A stretch of 64,000 bases of DNA from Oscheius sp. JU75 (lineage: Eukaryota; Nematoda; Chromadorea; Rhabditida; Rhabditidae), in NCBI GenBank assembly GCA_037178855.1, contig JASJZC010000001.1:8866001-8930000 (forward strand), read 5' to 3'. Every line of letters starts with the position of its first letter. Within the stretch, counting starts at the first letter, position 1. Shown here one piece after another: positions 46,495 to 57,883 of this stretch. The position numbers and the translations under genes were made by a program. The notes under the pieces are model-generated. The model ran no database searches. It was not told where the DNA came from and saw nothing but the letters and a program-made list of their open reading frames with translations.

Positions 46495-49400
46495 ATGTTC
46501 TTCTCACTCCTTTCCTCTCTGCTGCCCCTGCTTCTTGTCCAAAATGGTCAAGGTATTTAACCCTCTAGACACAACTATTTTCTTCTATTCAGCGGTGATA
46601 TGCGGATGTGTCCTGTTCAACAGTAGCGGAATCTTCCAGTCACCGGACTTTCCTTCGGCTCTGGGCCACATCGACTGCCTGTTCTACCACTTTGAGGCTC
46701 CTCCTGAGCACTTCGTTCAAGTCATCTTTCATTCCTTCCAGCTGCCGCCGAGAAAAGCTGGGTAAGAAGGCTGTGCCAAAACGAAGAGCAGTTTTTCAAA
46801 GTCAATTCACCTCAGTACGCCCTCAGTAATTACTCTGGTAAGATAACTATGAGTGTAGGAGTGAATGGCTGGGATAATACGGGAGAGAACCCATTTGTCA
46901 GCCGAGAGACACTACGCGAAAGATTATGGATACAGAGACGATACGGTGCAAAAATATGTACCCATAGTGCTTCCGATTCTTCCCCGCATTTTTTCGACTA
47001 GTGAAAAAGTTTTCCCCCGTATTATCTCGGCAATCCTCCTCTGCATCAGTTCTTACCAATTGACAGTTTCTCTTCTTTTCGGCTTTGAGCTCTAGCCATC
47101 TTTTGCTGGGACTAATTTAGACCATAGATCTCGTCACCCGGACTTAATTGAGTTTTTGAGGAGAGCAGGGAAGTGTGTGTCTTCTCGAGTCTTTTCGTGC
47201 TCTGCGGTGAAATCCAGAGAGTCAGAAATCGACACAGGAAATTAGAGCACAACAGGCGGGCCCCGATTCAATTGACGCCCGAAGAATAACTGCTAACTGG
47301 CGGGGCTGTGACTCTTCAGTAGTCCGCTCTCTCGGAATGAGGGATCCGAGGATAAGAGGGGCCTCCGTGGGAAAGCCTCTCTGTGTTTGCACCATAATTA
47401 GAGACTGGGAACACTTCCCCGAGGGCCATTATTCAAATCTCTATGCACCTTCTTTTCAGGCGATGTCCCTCTGGGACTCGACTCTTCGACCACAGTCCAG
47501 ATGGTCTGGTCGAGGAGGATGAGGCGGCAGATTTTGAGTATTGTGATCGAGAGATGCCGATAGGGAAAAGCTTCTACTCGCGGTTCATAACCACTACAAT
47601 GTAGATTTTAGATGATTTAGGGATCGGCACTTTCTTCTGCAACTGCTCCATTCTGACTCGAGTTCGAGAGGCTTCGTGGGAGAGTACAGGTTTCTTCCGA
47701 GAGGTAGGAAAGGTCTGCGTGCCTAGTGAAATCCACTGTGAACAAGTTTTCTGAACTTTGTGGTAGTAACGGTACAGAACATACACTCTCCTTTTCCAGC
47801 AAACTTCACCTCCGACGCCGTCGAGGTCTCCGAATGGACTTGGAGAGTGGAGAAGACTAAGGGCCTGCTGTACTCTCCTGAATACCCCTACTTTTATCCG
47901 TCTTTCGTGAACACGACCTACATCCTGCCTGCCAAGAAGGGACATCATACTCTCTTGATGTCGAACGACTTTGAGCTGGGAGACGATGCCGTCTTGGAGA
48001 TCTTTGAGACCACCAACAAGGGGGTCAGATTCTCGTAGTCCCAAAGTAATTCGGTGTTTCAGAAAACAAAAACGCAGATCTTCACCAGCGAGTCTCACAG
48101 TCTCTATGCGACCTCTGCTGCCTCGCTCCTTCTGCACTTCCGTCCTGGCAAGAATTCAAAAAGTCGAGTAAGTACGTGCTTCGGGCTTAATCCCACATGA
48201 TGGAGACATTTGTTAGAGACAGCGATGGACTTCTCTCGCTATTATGAGAGAAAACGAGCCGCCAGGGGGATGGATGGCTTAAGGGGAAAAGAAGGAAAGG
48301 CAACATATGGGATTAGTTATTGGCTCTTCGAGAGAGTACGGCGGAGTAGTAGGATTTTAACAGGACTGTGCTGAAAATATATTCATTGCATTGTCACCAT
48401 TCATATCTTTTAGTCACGGATTTGCTGCTGGTGAGAAGCATTTGAGCTTTTTTTGTCATGCAACAAAACTTAAATTCAGTATGCGTTATCACGAAACAAA
48501 GTTCATGACGAGAACAATGTGACACCAATAGCCGTCGCTCCTTGTCGAGCAATCCAGTTCCCTATTTGCATCTTGAATTGTTTGGCTCTCTTCCAACTGA
48601 ACTTGCCCTGTCAAGGATAACTCGCGACTTGTGTGGTTAGCATGACACTTTTGATTTGAAGATCAGAATCCTTGTTTTGCCAGAACACGCAAGCTTGTTA
48701 CCAAGTGTTCAAACGGTGAATGCACTGTAGTTATCTGTTTGTTTGTCCGTGATCTTGAACCAAAACTGACAAATCAAGAATTATTGCTAAATAGTTGACA
48801 AGACAGTTACGAGAGGAGAGCAACACGGGAATGTTGCTCACTTTGTGGTAGCCCCACAAAGTGGGTGACGGGATAAGATTGATTGGAATATGCTATTAGT
48901 ATTAGGGGAAGATAAATGGGAGTGTCTGTTCTCCCAGAGTGAAGTTATACTAAAAACTTCTCTCACAGATCAGAATTATGAGGAATAGACAAGGGACAGA
49001 ACACAATTAGACGGAGGAAAGTTCAGAGATTGGGTGGTGACGTATGTGACGGTAGGCCAAAGAAAATCATAAAGACCTCCATCTTTTCGTCTTTTCTTAT
49101 GCTAACTTTCAGGCACGGGGACTGGTAATTGAGTTCAGCTACGAGGCAGCCACTTGGAGCGACACAGCGCGTAAGTTCCATTGATCCTCCTCCAAAACCC
49201 GAAAAATGTTCCTTCCGACCCTATTCTTCTTTTTGCTAATCCGTGTGCTCAATGGTAGGAATCCAATCCATTGTTGTTATACTTTCAGGCTCCTCATCGG
49301 AATGTGTCGTGTCAATTGCCTCGGAGGCTGGCAGACAGGGTAATTTCTCCTCAAAACAGCTGGCCACAAAGGGGGGACAGCATCTTCCTTCCAAGTGTCG

Positions 49401-50820
49401 AGTCATCTTTCAAGGTAAGCAGCTCGAAAAGGTGACCAGGAGAACGTTCAGGGTATCCGAAGGAGCGCATCTCTGTCAAATTCACCTACTTCAATCTCTT
49501 CGTCCCGGACGAGAAGAATTTGACGTTCAATTGAGTCCTATTTTTATGCCAACAATGTCAAAAGTGGCTAGAGCGCATTCTGTTTCTGAATCCTAATTGC
49601 AAAAAGAATGATTCTGACCCTACGAACCATGCAAAAGAACACTTTATGAGGGTGTTTCTGGGAGTTTTAAGAAAAGACAAAAAAGTTTTTTTGTTTTGTA
49701 TCGAACCCGGCTTTGCTTTGTAGTCGATGCGCTAACCGACTGAGCCAGCCGGGTAAATTCTTCCGAATTTAGATAGTAACACGTAAATGTTGCTCAGCGA
49801 GCTTGGTAGCTAGATTGATCTTCCGTAAATGAGCCACAGTTGACTTGAGCAGGGAAAAGAAAGCGGTGGTAAGAAATAGGTCAGGAATTCAATGAGTCCA
49901 TCAAACAAATTAGTGTCGCATATAATTAGAATCACAAGTTTTCAATTCAAAACTGTTTTTCAGATGCGGCGACGTGGATCATTTGACTGCCGACGTTCGA
50001 GTAGGTTCCCGTCTCTCCCGAATTGATGACGCCTGGTGTGGAAGTCGTCTACCACCGAATCTGATGAGCAGTACGAACATGCTGCAACTCGAGTACACGA
50101 CTAAATCGTCTCGAGTCCTCCGAGAGACAGCCTCGGCTGAGACGGGCTTTCGTCTCGAGTACATCTTCCACACCGACTGGAATATGGCTCCGATGCTGGC
50201 TAAAGTCGACAAAAACAAACCCTGTCGCTTTATCTTCAACTCTTCCGCCCAGAGCAGCGGCAAGCTGTGGAGTGTGAACCATCCGGGTCTCTATCCGCGC
50301 AATCTCTACTGCGAGTACATCTTCCACGGGAGCGAGGATCAGATTGTGCACATTCACTTTGAGTATTTTGACGTGGAAGGCTTTAATCAGTGCGATGAGA
50401 CGACTCAAAGTGACTACGTCCTCTTCAGCAACTACCAGACCCACGATCGGACTAATAGGAGATTTTGCGGGAAGGTGGGTACGCACCAACTCTTAACGTC
50501 GATACGCTGGTTCGAAAACCCCATGGCTTGAAGTTGGCGTGCAGAAATAGCCGTTTCAGGTAGCTCCTCGGGGTCCAATCCTCTCGGAATCCAACTATTT
50601 TCGGATGATTTTCTTCACAAATGATATCTTTGACGCCACTGGCTTCTATGCTCACTACCAGTTCATCTCTCAACGTGAGTGTTGCTCTCTGGCTCCAAGA
50701 GGTATTCCCATTACAGAGAAATCTCAAATTAGCCGGATCAAACTGACTCCGACGTCGTCTTCTCCTCCACCGGTCCTCGTTCACATTCTTTCGCTCATCA
50801 TATCACTTGTAGTCGGTTAA
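46495..50820 (+). CDS. Secreted/GPI-anchored protein with four CUB domains
   Basis: Twelve exons: 46495-46552, 46593-46761, 47460-47600, 47621-47703, 47800-48023, 48063-48167, 49113-49170, 49289-49414, 49452-49524, 49964-50474, 50560-50674, 50717-50820. All phases agree; 588 aa. Signal peptide [23 protein letters not shown]1 about residues 24-147 ([17 protein letters not shown], later [10 protein letters not shown]). CUB2 about 155-270 ([23 protein letters not shown]). CUB3 about 280-410 (ends TGFRLEYIF). CUB4 about 424-552 ([15 protein letters not shown], ends FYAHYQFIS). The C-terminus is a proline spacer then a hydrophobic end ([15 protein letters not shown]) with no following charged residues, typical of a GPI signal. 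CUB modules bind ligands or partners outside the cell; the ligand is unknown. The donors at 46552, 48023 and 49524 are non-consensus, so those borders are less sure. Confidence 0.85.
49700..49753 (-). repeat. tRNA-derived element in a CUB-gene intron
   Basis: The minus strand reads CCCGGCTGGCTCAGTCGG, then GTTAGCGCATCGACTACAAA, and GGGTTCGATAC (B-box-like). It is the best full-length example of the core shared with 21590-21650 and 42529-42598, but the distance from D to T arm is too short for a functional tRNA. Confidence 0.6.
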
Positions 50821-51340
50821 TAAATCTGAATTTTTTAGACAGAGACAGACCTGGAGACGAAAATCTTCGTCCTTCCTACCTATTTTCCCATATCTTGGCG
50901 GCACATCATACATTGGGCTTGTCAACTGTAATGTTCACAAAAAAACAAAATTTGCAAATCTTCATTATTGGCTCATCAACTATTATGTTTGTGCTTGCGG
51001 AGACTGTCCCGAGCCTCGCAAAGACAGCCCTTAGCAGCATCACTGTTGCAGTTGCTATTGACCGGTCACTTCCATCTGGTTCCGGTCAATTTCAACGGTT
51101 TTTAACAAAAATCAGTTCGAAAGTTCGGTGAAATGTAGGATTCAGCGTTCTAATAACCTATTCTTGCAAATATTCAGTTGGAATTGGCTAGAAGTTAAAA
51201 ACTTCTCGTTGTAAATCGCTGCTTTACCGTATTTTAGTTTGCTCTATCAACTTTTTCGACCAAAGAGCGATCAACGCTTGAGTTCAAAAGTAATTATTAG
51301 TAGAAATCAAACAAAAACTATGTATAATATAGATGTCAAA
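50821..51340. other. Spacer 3' of the CUB gene
   Basis: No gene recognised; AT-rich with short frames. Confidence 0.4.
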
Positions 51341-51349
51341 AAATCACAG

Positions 51350-52560
51350 AAACAAAACCTGTTTATTTGTTCCTGCAGGAGGAGTTACTCTTGGGCCAAC
51401 GAGAATTGCACAGCAATTCACATGCTTACACGAACATCGGTTGGAATCGAAAAAATTTCTCGTTGCAGTGCTTGTGTTCCTGTCCTCCAGTAAATTGCTG
51501 CTCAAAACGAAGACAGCTCTACATCGGGAGCATCAGACGGGAGAACAAAGGGTCATCCAGCGGCTCAACCTGATTTCTTGCGAAAAAATTGAGGAGATGG
51601 CCGTTACTTTTCGAGAACTTTTCAAAGAAGCTTAATGATTTTCTTACTTATAAAATCCGTTTTTTTCCTCGAGAACAACAGCCATTATACTTCATGGGCT
51701 AGCTTTTGGGCGGTATATATCGGGAATCGCTACCAAAACAGATGTTCCTATTTCAATCGCTCCTTATCTATAAAAACAATTTCAAGGGTAAAAATTTGAA
51801 CATACCTGTTTTTTTTAAAGTTTGTAACATTCGATCTGCTCGTCGTTGTAGCGCCTGACCTGCTTGTTCCCGCTGATGACTGATGGTCGCTTCCTTGTCA
51901 GACCAAGAGGTTTCCGTGTTTTTCTGGAGACCCGTAGAATTCTTGAAAGTATTCTTCACATACCACATTCCACAGTTTCAGGGACCTCATGAATCGTCTG
52001 GGATTCCGTGTCATTTTCATCGAAACCTACAAGCATAGAGATAAACAAAAAGTATTTTAAAATTGAACTGACCTTACAAAGCTTTGATTGAGGTCCTTCC
52101 AATCTCACGATGAAATCTTACGCCCGTCAATCAGTTGGCCAATCCTTTAGCATCTCTTTCAGCGTCGTATTCACAAATTCTCGTCCGTTATCCGTCTGTA
52201 GCAGCTTCGAAGGTCCTGCAATGAAAAAATTTCATTCAAAAAAATGTCTCACCAAGCAGAATATTGAGTTGATCTACATGGAAAATCCGCCCTTGTGACA
52301 ACGTGTCAAAATTTTTTACTGATTATCGATAGCAGCCAAATATCCTTCACAACGTCTGCATTCCTAGACGCAGACCGCGTGCTCAGACTTGGTGAAATTT
52401 GTGATCTGGAAGAATGATTAAACTGATAGGAACAAAGAACTTACAAAGATCTAGCGGGTATCTCTGCCACCATCTATTGTGTAGTTGAAAAGAGTCTTGC
52501 ATCTCTTCAAATTCGTACGAAGTCTATCGGCAATGATTCTATCTTTCTCGCTGTCGTGGT
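51350..52560 (-). pseudogene. Decayed KRBA2/SCAND3-type integrase gene (transposon-derived)
   Basis: The minus strand carries, in order, pieces of a DDE-type integrase protein. Near 52200-52115 comes LLQTDNGREFVNTTLKEML followed by KDWPTD, the core with the catalytic Asp. Near 51960-51790 is REQAGQALQRRADRML, then near 51740 VLVAIPDIYRP and AVVLEEKNGFYK, then FFARNQVEPL. A Cys-rich end near 51440 reads NRCSCKHVNCC. This order matches the integrase, basic linker, small beta-barrel and Cys-rich tail of the KRBA2/SCAND3-like integrases found in many animals. Stop codons interrupt it at several points and upstream parts (to about 52560) are barely recognisable, so it is a remnant. Some breaks could be introns. 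Confidence 0.7.
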
Positions 52561-53832
52561 AGGCGAAGGCAAGGGGCACAAGTGCCCATTGGGTCAGGAA
52601 AAAAAGACGAAGCCGCACCGTCTTCGAGGGAGGTTAAGACTGACAGCTGGGCATCGAATTTATTCGCCGTTTGCTCATCAGTATTCTTCGTGGTTGGCTA
52701 GAGAGATTTGGTAGAAAACGATGTCTATGTGGAGCTTTTTCCCTCTTTTTGGAGAGTTTGTCTGGGGAGAGGTGAAACTGTTGAGAAGTCGTAATTCTTC
52801 GAGAGCTACCACAACCCAGACCCGATTCCTTTGAACCCAGCTCCGATCAAAAGAGGAGCCTCCAAAGGTGTCAAATTTGCATAGAGGAGATGCCGATCAA
52901 CAGTCTGCGCCGGCGAGAGAGAGAAGGAGAATGAGTGAGCATCTCGGGTTTCTCACTTCCGTCTTGCACCCATTACCTCTGTTAGGATACCTTTGGATCT
53001 CTTCTTGTTTTTGTCTCCGAGCTCCGAGCAAATCCCGTCAGTATCAAACGTGACGGGCCTATTTGTTCTGCGTTTTGCTGGCTGTCGAGTGGCCGCCTCT
53101 AATCACGTATCACGAGCCTCCAGATGCTCTTGGAGCAGCTTGACGAGAGCTCACCCCCTCCTCTTTTCTCAATCCATTTTAACCTATCTATGAACATTTT
53201 CAAAGAACGATTTTTTTTTGATTAAATCGAGACCAATCTTACGCGTCTCCCACGCAACTTCTTGGTGAGAGCACAAAGCAACCTTTTAGGAGCCGACGAG
53301 AAGGTACCCAGGGGTCCAATGGACTGTTTGTGTATGGCTCGCGTGTGCCGAGTAATTGTTTGTACTTTGCGAGTCGTCTCCACCTCCCTCAGTGTCTGGA
53401 GGCCACCATTGAAACCGTTCCCGACGATATTTTATGACTTGACTTTTGAACTGTCTACTAAACTAGGCGTTTCACCGGCCGAACGCTTTGAACAATGAAT
53501 CTTCAAAAGACTGTTCTAAACATTTCATACGAAGGCCAAAGCGTTTGTCATGCTCGGGGTCCGAGTTGGCGGTCTTTGAAACGATTCCTATGCCTTTTTA
53601 GTCCTTCTTATTCCTCCTCTCTTGGACCTTCTCCAGTCTGATCTGTATCATTTGCCCAACTGACCATTCCGGCCTTGTTTGCTCCCAAGTTTTTGTCGGG
53701 GACGCTTTGCACGCGACAATCCCCCAAGAGCACTTGTGGCTTCCCTCGACTTTCTCACAAGTTTCTGTACTTTCTTTAGACGAACATTAGAGCCCGGCCC
53801 CTTCCTATCCTTCCGAACGATCGCCTACGACC
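52561..53832. other. Spacer, possibly with further transposon debris
   Basis: No intact gene. A minus-strand stretch near 53720-53600 (contains EWSVGQMIQIRLEKVQERRN) is open but isolated and may belong to transposon debris like its neighbour. Confidence 0.3.
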
Positions 53833-56435
53833 ATGCGGGTCCTTCTGGCTCTCTGTGCTGCTATACCAGTAGGTTTCTTGAATTTTTGGAGAGAAATTCG
53901 AACTTTCCAGCAAATTTCGTCAGTAGTGCTGAGGGTGAACGAGTTTGGACTCCATGAAGCCGCCAACTTTACTCGACAATGGCTCTCGATGGCAGGACCA
54001 CATATGAGAATACCAGATATTAGGGTACGGTAATACCCGAAATTTCTTTTCAAACTTCCAATTTGATTCTTTGGTTTTAAAAACAAGACGGGAACTTCTT
54101 TCAGCAAACCTTTCACAACACCTTCGCAGACGGCGAGTTCCATGTTGCCAATATCACAGTGAACAAATTTGTGCCACCGCTGATCCGTTTTCGTCCCTCG
54201 GACCACTCTTTCATCTACATGAGCACTCTGAGTGGATACTCCCAAGTCTCAGCGGACTGGGTCATAGATTCTCAATGGCTGAATCTACTGAGGCTTCCTC
54301 TAGACGGAAAGATAACTGCCCAGATGACAGGACTGATCTCGGAGATTGCCATGCAGGTGTGACCTGCGTCAAAAGTTAAAGTAATCCTTTCTTTTTAGGT
54401 GACCCCGGAGCACGAGGTCGAAGTTCACCACTGTGTAGCCCAAATCCGCGATCTTCGTCTCAACCTCCAAGGCAGTCTGGCTGCCGAAGTGCTCCAATGG
54501 TTTAAACATAGTGTGACCAAATCAATCAGGAAGCGCCTGGAAGATGTACGAAACCATAGAGTTCTACACAAAATTCGTCTTTTAGGAGTACTGCAGACTG
54601 ATGCAAGCCAATTGGTTGCCTTGGGTCGAGGCTCAACTCGCACAGTTCCCAACCAATCTGACCATCAGTAGCAAGCCAGAGGTATCTATCAGATTTTCAT
54701 CGAATAGGATTTTTCAAGACTCCCATCACAAAGTTACAGCAATCCAAGCGCTAAATGAGTATAGGACAAGTGAATGTCTTTCACCAGCTTGCCTCAATGG
54801 CGCAGCGTCAGGGTGCGCGACTAGTGGTCGCGGAACAGAGTTCGATTCCCGGACTTGAAATTCATTTTGACTTAGCGTTCATAAGAAACAGTATATATCT
54901 GATTTAGGTTGTACTCGTTCAATCCCTACACTCGATTGCCATGAGTCAGCGGACTGTCGACTTCCGAATGAGAAGTGACCTCCTCTGGAACGGGGAATTT
55001 GTCGAGAGTGCTCCAGTCAAGAATGATACCTTCTCCTCGATCGATGCCTTCGAGAGGTCCCAACGAATGATTGACATGTTCATTGATGAGCACACTGTGC
55101 AGAGTATTCTGGCTGCTGCACACTTTGCTGGCCATCTCAAGTAACTGTCCCAGTTCCCCCTGCTGACAACAGTCTTTAGGACCAGTTTGGACAGTCCATT
55201 CTTGAGGACACATTGCGATGTTCTCTGTGTGGGTACGGTTCTCCCGGAGCTGGCTGAAGTCCTACCTAACAGGACTATGAAAGTACAGGCCTCGACTCTG
55301 TCCCCTCCCATCATTGCACTACAGACAGGAAAGGCAGTCGTGTTTCTGAACGCTTCACTGGAGGTCGGTTGTAGTTTCTCCTTCAGTTTCTTCATACTGG
55401 TAGACAAAATGAGAGAGATCAAGAGTTCTGTTCTCATGACTCTAGAAACCAGTCTGAATAGACTCATAGTCTTTTGCGACTAGACTGAACAGGACAACAT
55501 AGTAAGCTTGTCACTGTTTCTATCGGTTAGTGTTTAGAGTACAGACATTTCTCTCCATATCCAAAGTTGATTGCCTGGAATCTTAAGATTTGACAATGTT
55601 TGTAGCCTTTTCTGTTAAGTATTATCTCAGGTCAGAGTTAACAAGACGAGTTAGAAAAGAGTCAAACAGTTCAAAGGAGCACTGGGTCGCTCCGTTAGGA
55701 GCGTAAGCGACTGGTTGACAATAATAGCTTCAGACACACACACACACACAGACTTTTGAGAACTTAGAAATAGATGAATTGCTCTTGGAAAGTGACACGG
55801 TAGAATGGAATGATCGGCGGCGAAGCTGCCTTTAGGCAGCTGGTTCAGTTGAAAGTTTCGATAGCCTCAATGGTCGACCTGTTAGTTTCTACTACTTTTT
55901 GGTTGAACATGTCACTGAAACTATGGATACATTGATTCATCATAAAAGTCTGACCTGATAGGGCTGAAGATTTCTGGCTCTACACTGTCATTCGCCTCTT
56001 ACACACTTTACGATTCAAGGTCTACCCTGATCCCGAACTCGACTCTCTCAATGGCAGTTTGATCACAATCAACGTTGAGACAGAATTCATTCTGACAATG
56101 GAAATGAGAAACAAGAAGGTCAAAGGCTACATTACGATGATCAATGCCCAAGCGGTCCTCGTCGACAGCAAAGTGGGCATGATGTCGCAGAAGGTCCGCT
56201 CTTGAACATGTTCACAATGTCCTAAATCAAACTTTAGACTGTCGACTTTTTGGTGAACATGAGCACGCCATTCCTCGAAGACGCCGTAGATTTGTTGATT
56301 GGTCGTGGTCTGTTCGTCGGGGATCCCTTCCAGTTCCCATCTACCAACGAACATTTGAGCATTAACGAGAAGTACATTCGATGGGAGGCCGACTTGGCCA
56401 TCCCGTCTATTCTTCGTCACACGTGGGTCGTCTGA
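53833..56435 (+). CDS. LBP/BPI/CETP-family secreted lipid-binding protein
   Basis: Nine exons: 53833-53868, 53911-54024, 54105-54356, 54399-54545, 54586-54681, 54908-55140, 55180-55363, 56020-56193, 56238-56435. All phases agree; 477 aa, the usual length of the family. Signal peptide MRVLLALCAAIP, then two BPI-type halves. The first half includes the INEFGLHEAANF-like start (VLRVNEFGLHEAANFTRQWL), IPDIR, and the conserved cysteine pair in VHHCVAQIRDL and EYCRLMQANW that forms the BPI disulfide. The second half has the S..FF-like segment DFRMRSDLLWNGEF, the domain hinge near PPIIALQTGKAVVF, and ends EADLAIPSILRHTWVV. Members bind lipopolysaccharide or lipids in extracellular fluid; nematodes use them in immunity or lipid transport. 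The acceptor at 56019 is AAG and the 656-bp intron before it holds a hairpin-ended repeat. Confidence 0.88.
54790..54860 (+). repeat. tRNA-like element (Thr-type anticodon arm) in a BPI-gene intron
   Basis: GCCTCAATGGCGCAGCGTCAGG (A box), a perfect stem CGCGA/TCGCG with loop CTAGTGG (anticodon AGT), then AGTTCGATTCC (B box). The T stem does not pair, so it is probably a pseudogene or SINE rather than a working tRNA-Thr. Confidence 0.5.
55594..55715 (+). repeat. Dispersed hairpin-ended element, copy 2
   Basis: Starts GTTTGTAGCCTTTTCTGTTA as in 38352-38490, contains CAGGTCAGAGTT (versus CAGGTTAGAGTT), and ends with GTCGCTCC-GTTA-GGAGCGTAAGCGAC, an almost perfect hairpin. It lies in the long intron of the BPI gene. 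Confidence 0.65.
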
Positions 56436-56753
56436 TCGGTTCCTCCTCTATCCTCACAATCCCTCCTATTCTATGACCCCCTCATCAGGAAGTAGTTGTC
56501 AGCTACGGTGCCAGTAACATCTGTGATGTGCTCTTAATAAATATATTGAACAAGACGTTGTCTAGCGTAATCTGCCCTCTCCCGTAACTAAAATGTAAGA
56601 ATCACAAACATTTTTGGATGGACAGTCCCCGCTAAGAAGGAGCCAGAACTGCAAAAATTTGGACAGCCATCGTGAAAAGAAGTTGGAGAGAAGCTATTAA
56701 ATCGAGCGGAACCACACAAGTGCGCAGTCTTATTGGTTTTCTTTCCATACATT

Positions 56754-57678
56754 TTATTCGTCGAAAATGACATTCTGTGACAGCATCTCGGGAGTGAGAT
56801 CTTCCAAAACTCTCGAATAGACCTTACAATATCCGAGCTTCCCATTCTCGTCGGAAGTGTACCAGATGGCAGCCTTTCTGATATGGTCCCAGTTCACAAA
56901 AATGCAGCGACATGGTCTACCCTCGATACTGATTATTCGGATTGTGTAGCTGCATCCAAAATTCTGTATCCTGATACCCAAGACGGTACAGGCGAACCAA
57001 CAGAGATCATCGTTGATATCGTGTCCGATCTGAACTGGAAGACGCTCAGCTTGGAAGATGCGTGGTTTCTCTTCGTCGACGCCCTTCTTCCAGAGCTATA
57101 AGTTGTTCGGTGTTTGTCTCTTTTGAAACTCACATGAACAATGACACGACACGCAATCAGAGCATTGTCGTCCAAGTTTTCGACTGTTGTAGGTCTGAAC
57201 AAGATCTTACGGATCCAAGAAGGGGCATGTAGTCGCTCCAAATTCTTGTCGACGATGGCCAAATCAACCCTTCCCATTATGGAAGGAACCTCATCAGCTG
57301 AGTTGAACAGAATTCCCGTAGGGTTCAAGTACTCAACCAGACATCGCTTGTACAACGAATCCTCATGAACTTTTAAAATATAAGGCTTCTTCAAGTGACA
57401 GTCAAAAACCTGGCTCCATTCCGGAGAAATATGCTCAGCCAGTATCGCAGCTAATTCTCGGGTTTTCTGGAAACAAAGTACGACTCTTTTTCTACTAAAG
57501 TTACCCGCATAGACAGACTTTCAAACCTCAGAATACCAGAGAAGTCATATTGTTCTGGGTTTTCTGCCAAATCGACTTTGACCTTGGCAGACACTCGAAT
57601 CTGATGGGCTTTCTCCAGACCAAAATGAAAACTGGCCATGTTGGTAAGACGGAAACGAGTGTAGGATCTTCCTGCCAT
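56754..57678 (-). CDS. Conserved-looking orphan protein, 282 aa
   Basis: Three exons, 57678-57505, 57466-57134, 57095-56754, with 38-39 bp introns and all junctions in phase 0. No signal peptide or membrane segment. Codon use and clean splice sites say it is real. Visible features: SFHFGLEKAHQIRVSAKVKV (N-terminal), EHISPEWSQVFDCHLKKPY, VPSIMGRVDLAIVDKNLERL, then WKKGVDEEKPRIF and a C-terminal part with RPCRCIFVNWDHIRKAA ending NVIFDE. The alternation suggests a mixed alpha/beta soluble protein. I recognise no family. It begins 206 bp downstream of the CUB-like gene's stop on the same strand, so the two could be co-transcribed. Confidence 0.75.
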
Positions 57679-57883
57679 CTGAAATTCTTCTAAAATATAC
57701 GATTTGAATACGACACTTTTGAGAGAATCGAGACGAGAAGATCCGATTCGCCGATAGCCTCTAGTTGAAACAACATCTTTAAAGTGAAGGATAGAAGTGA
57801 GAAGTACTATAGTTAGTCAATTCAATCGATATTTTCCCGCTTTTCATGAAATACAAGGCTGTAAAAGATGTTTTATGTCTGTC

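Noticed and set aside
47574-48137. 187-codon minus-strand open frame
   Set aside because: Shadow of CUB-domain exons on the plus strand, which show conserved CUB sequence and matching splice phases.
50049-50489. 146-codon minus-strand open frame
   Set aside because: Shadow of the large CUB exon 49964-50474.
54790-54860. Candidate functional tRNA-Thr(AGT)
   Set aside because: Anticodon stem is perfect but the T stem does not pair and the acceptor stem is incomplete.
54946-55467. 173-codon minus-strand open frame
   Set aside because: Antisense to BPI-family exons 6 and 7.
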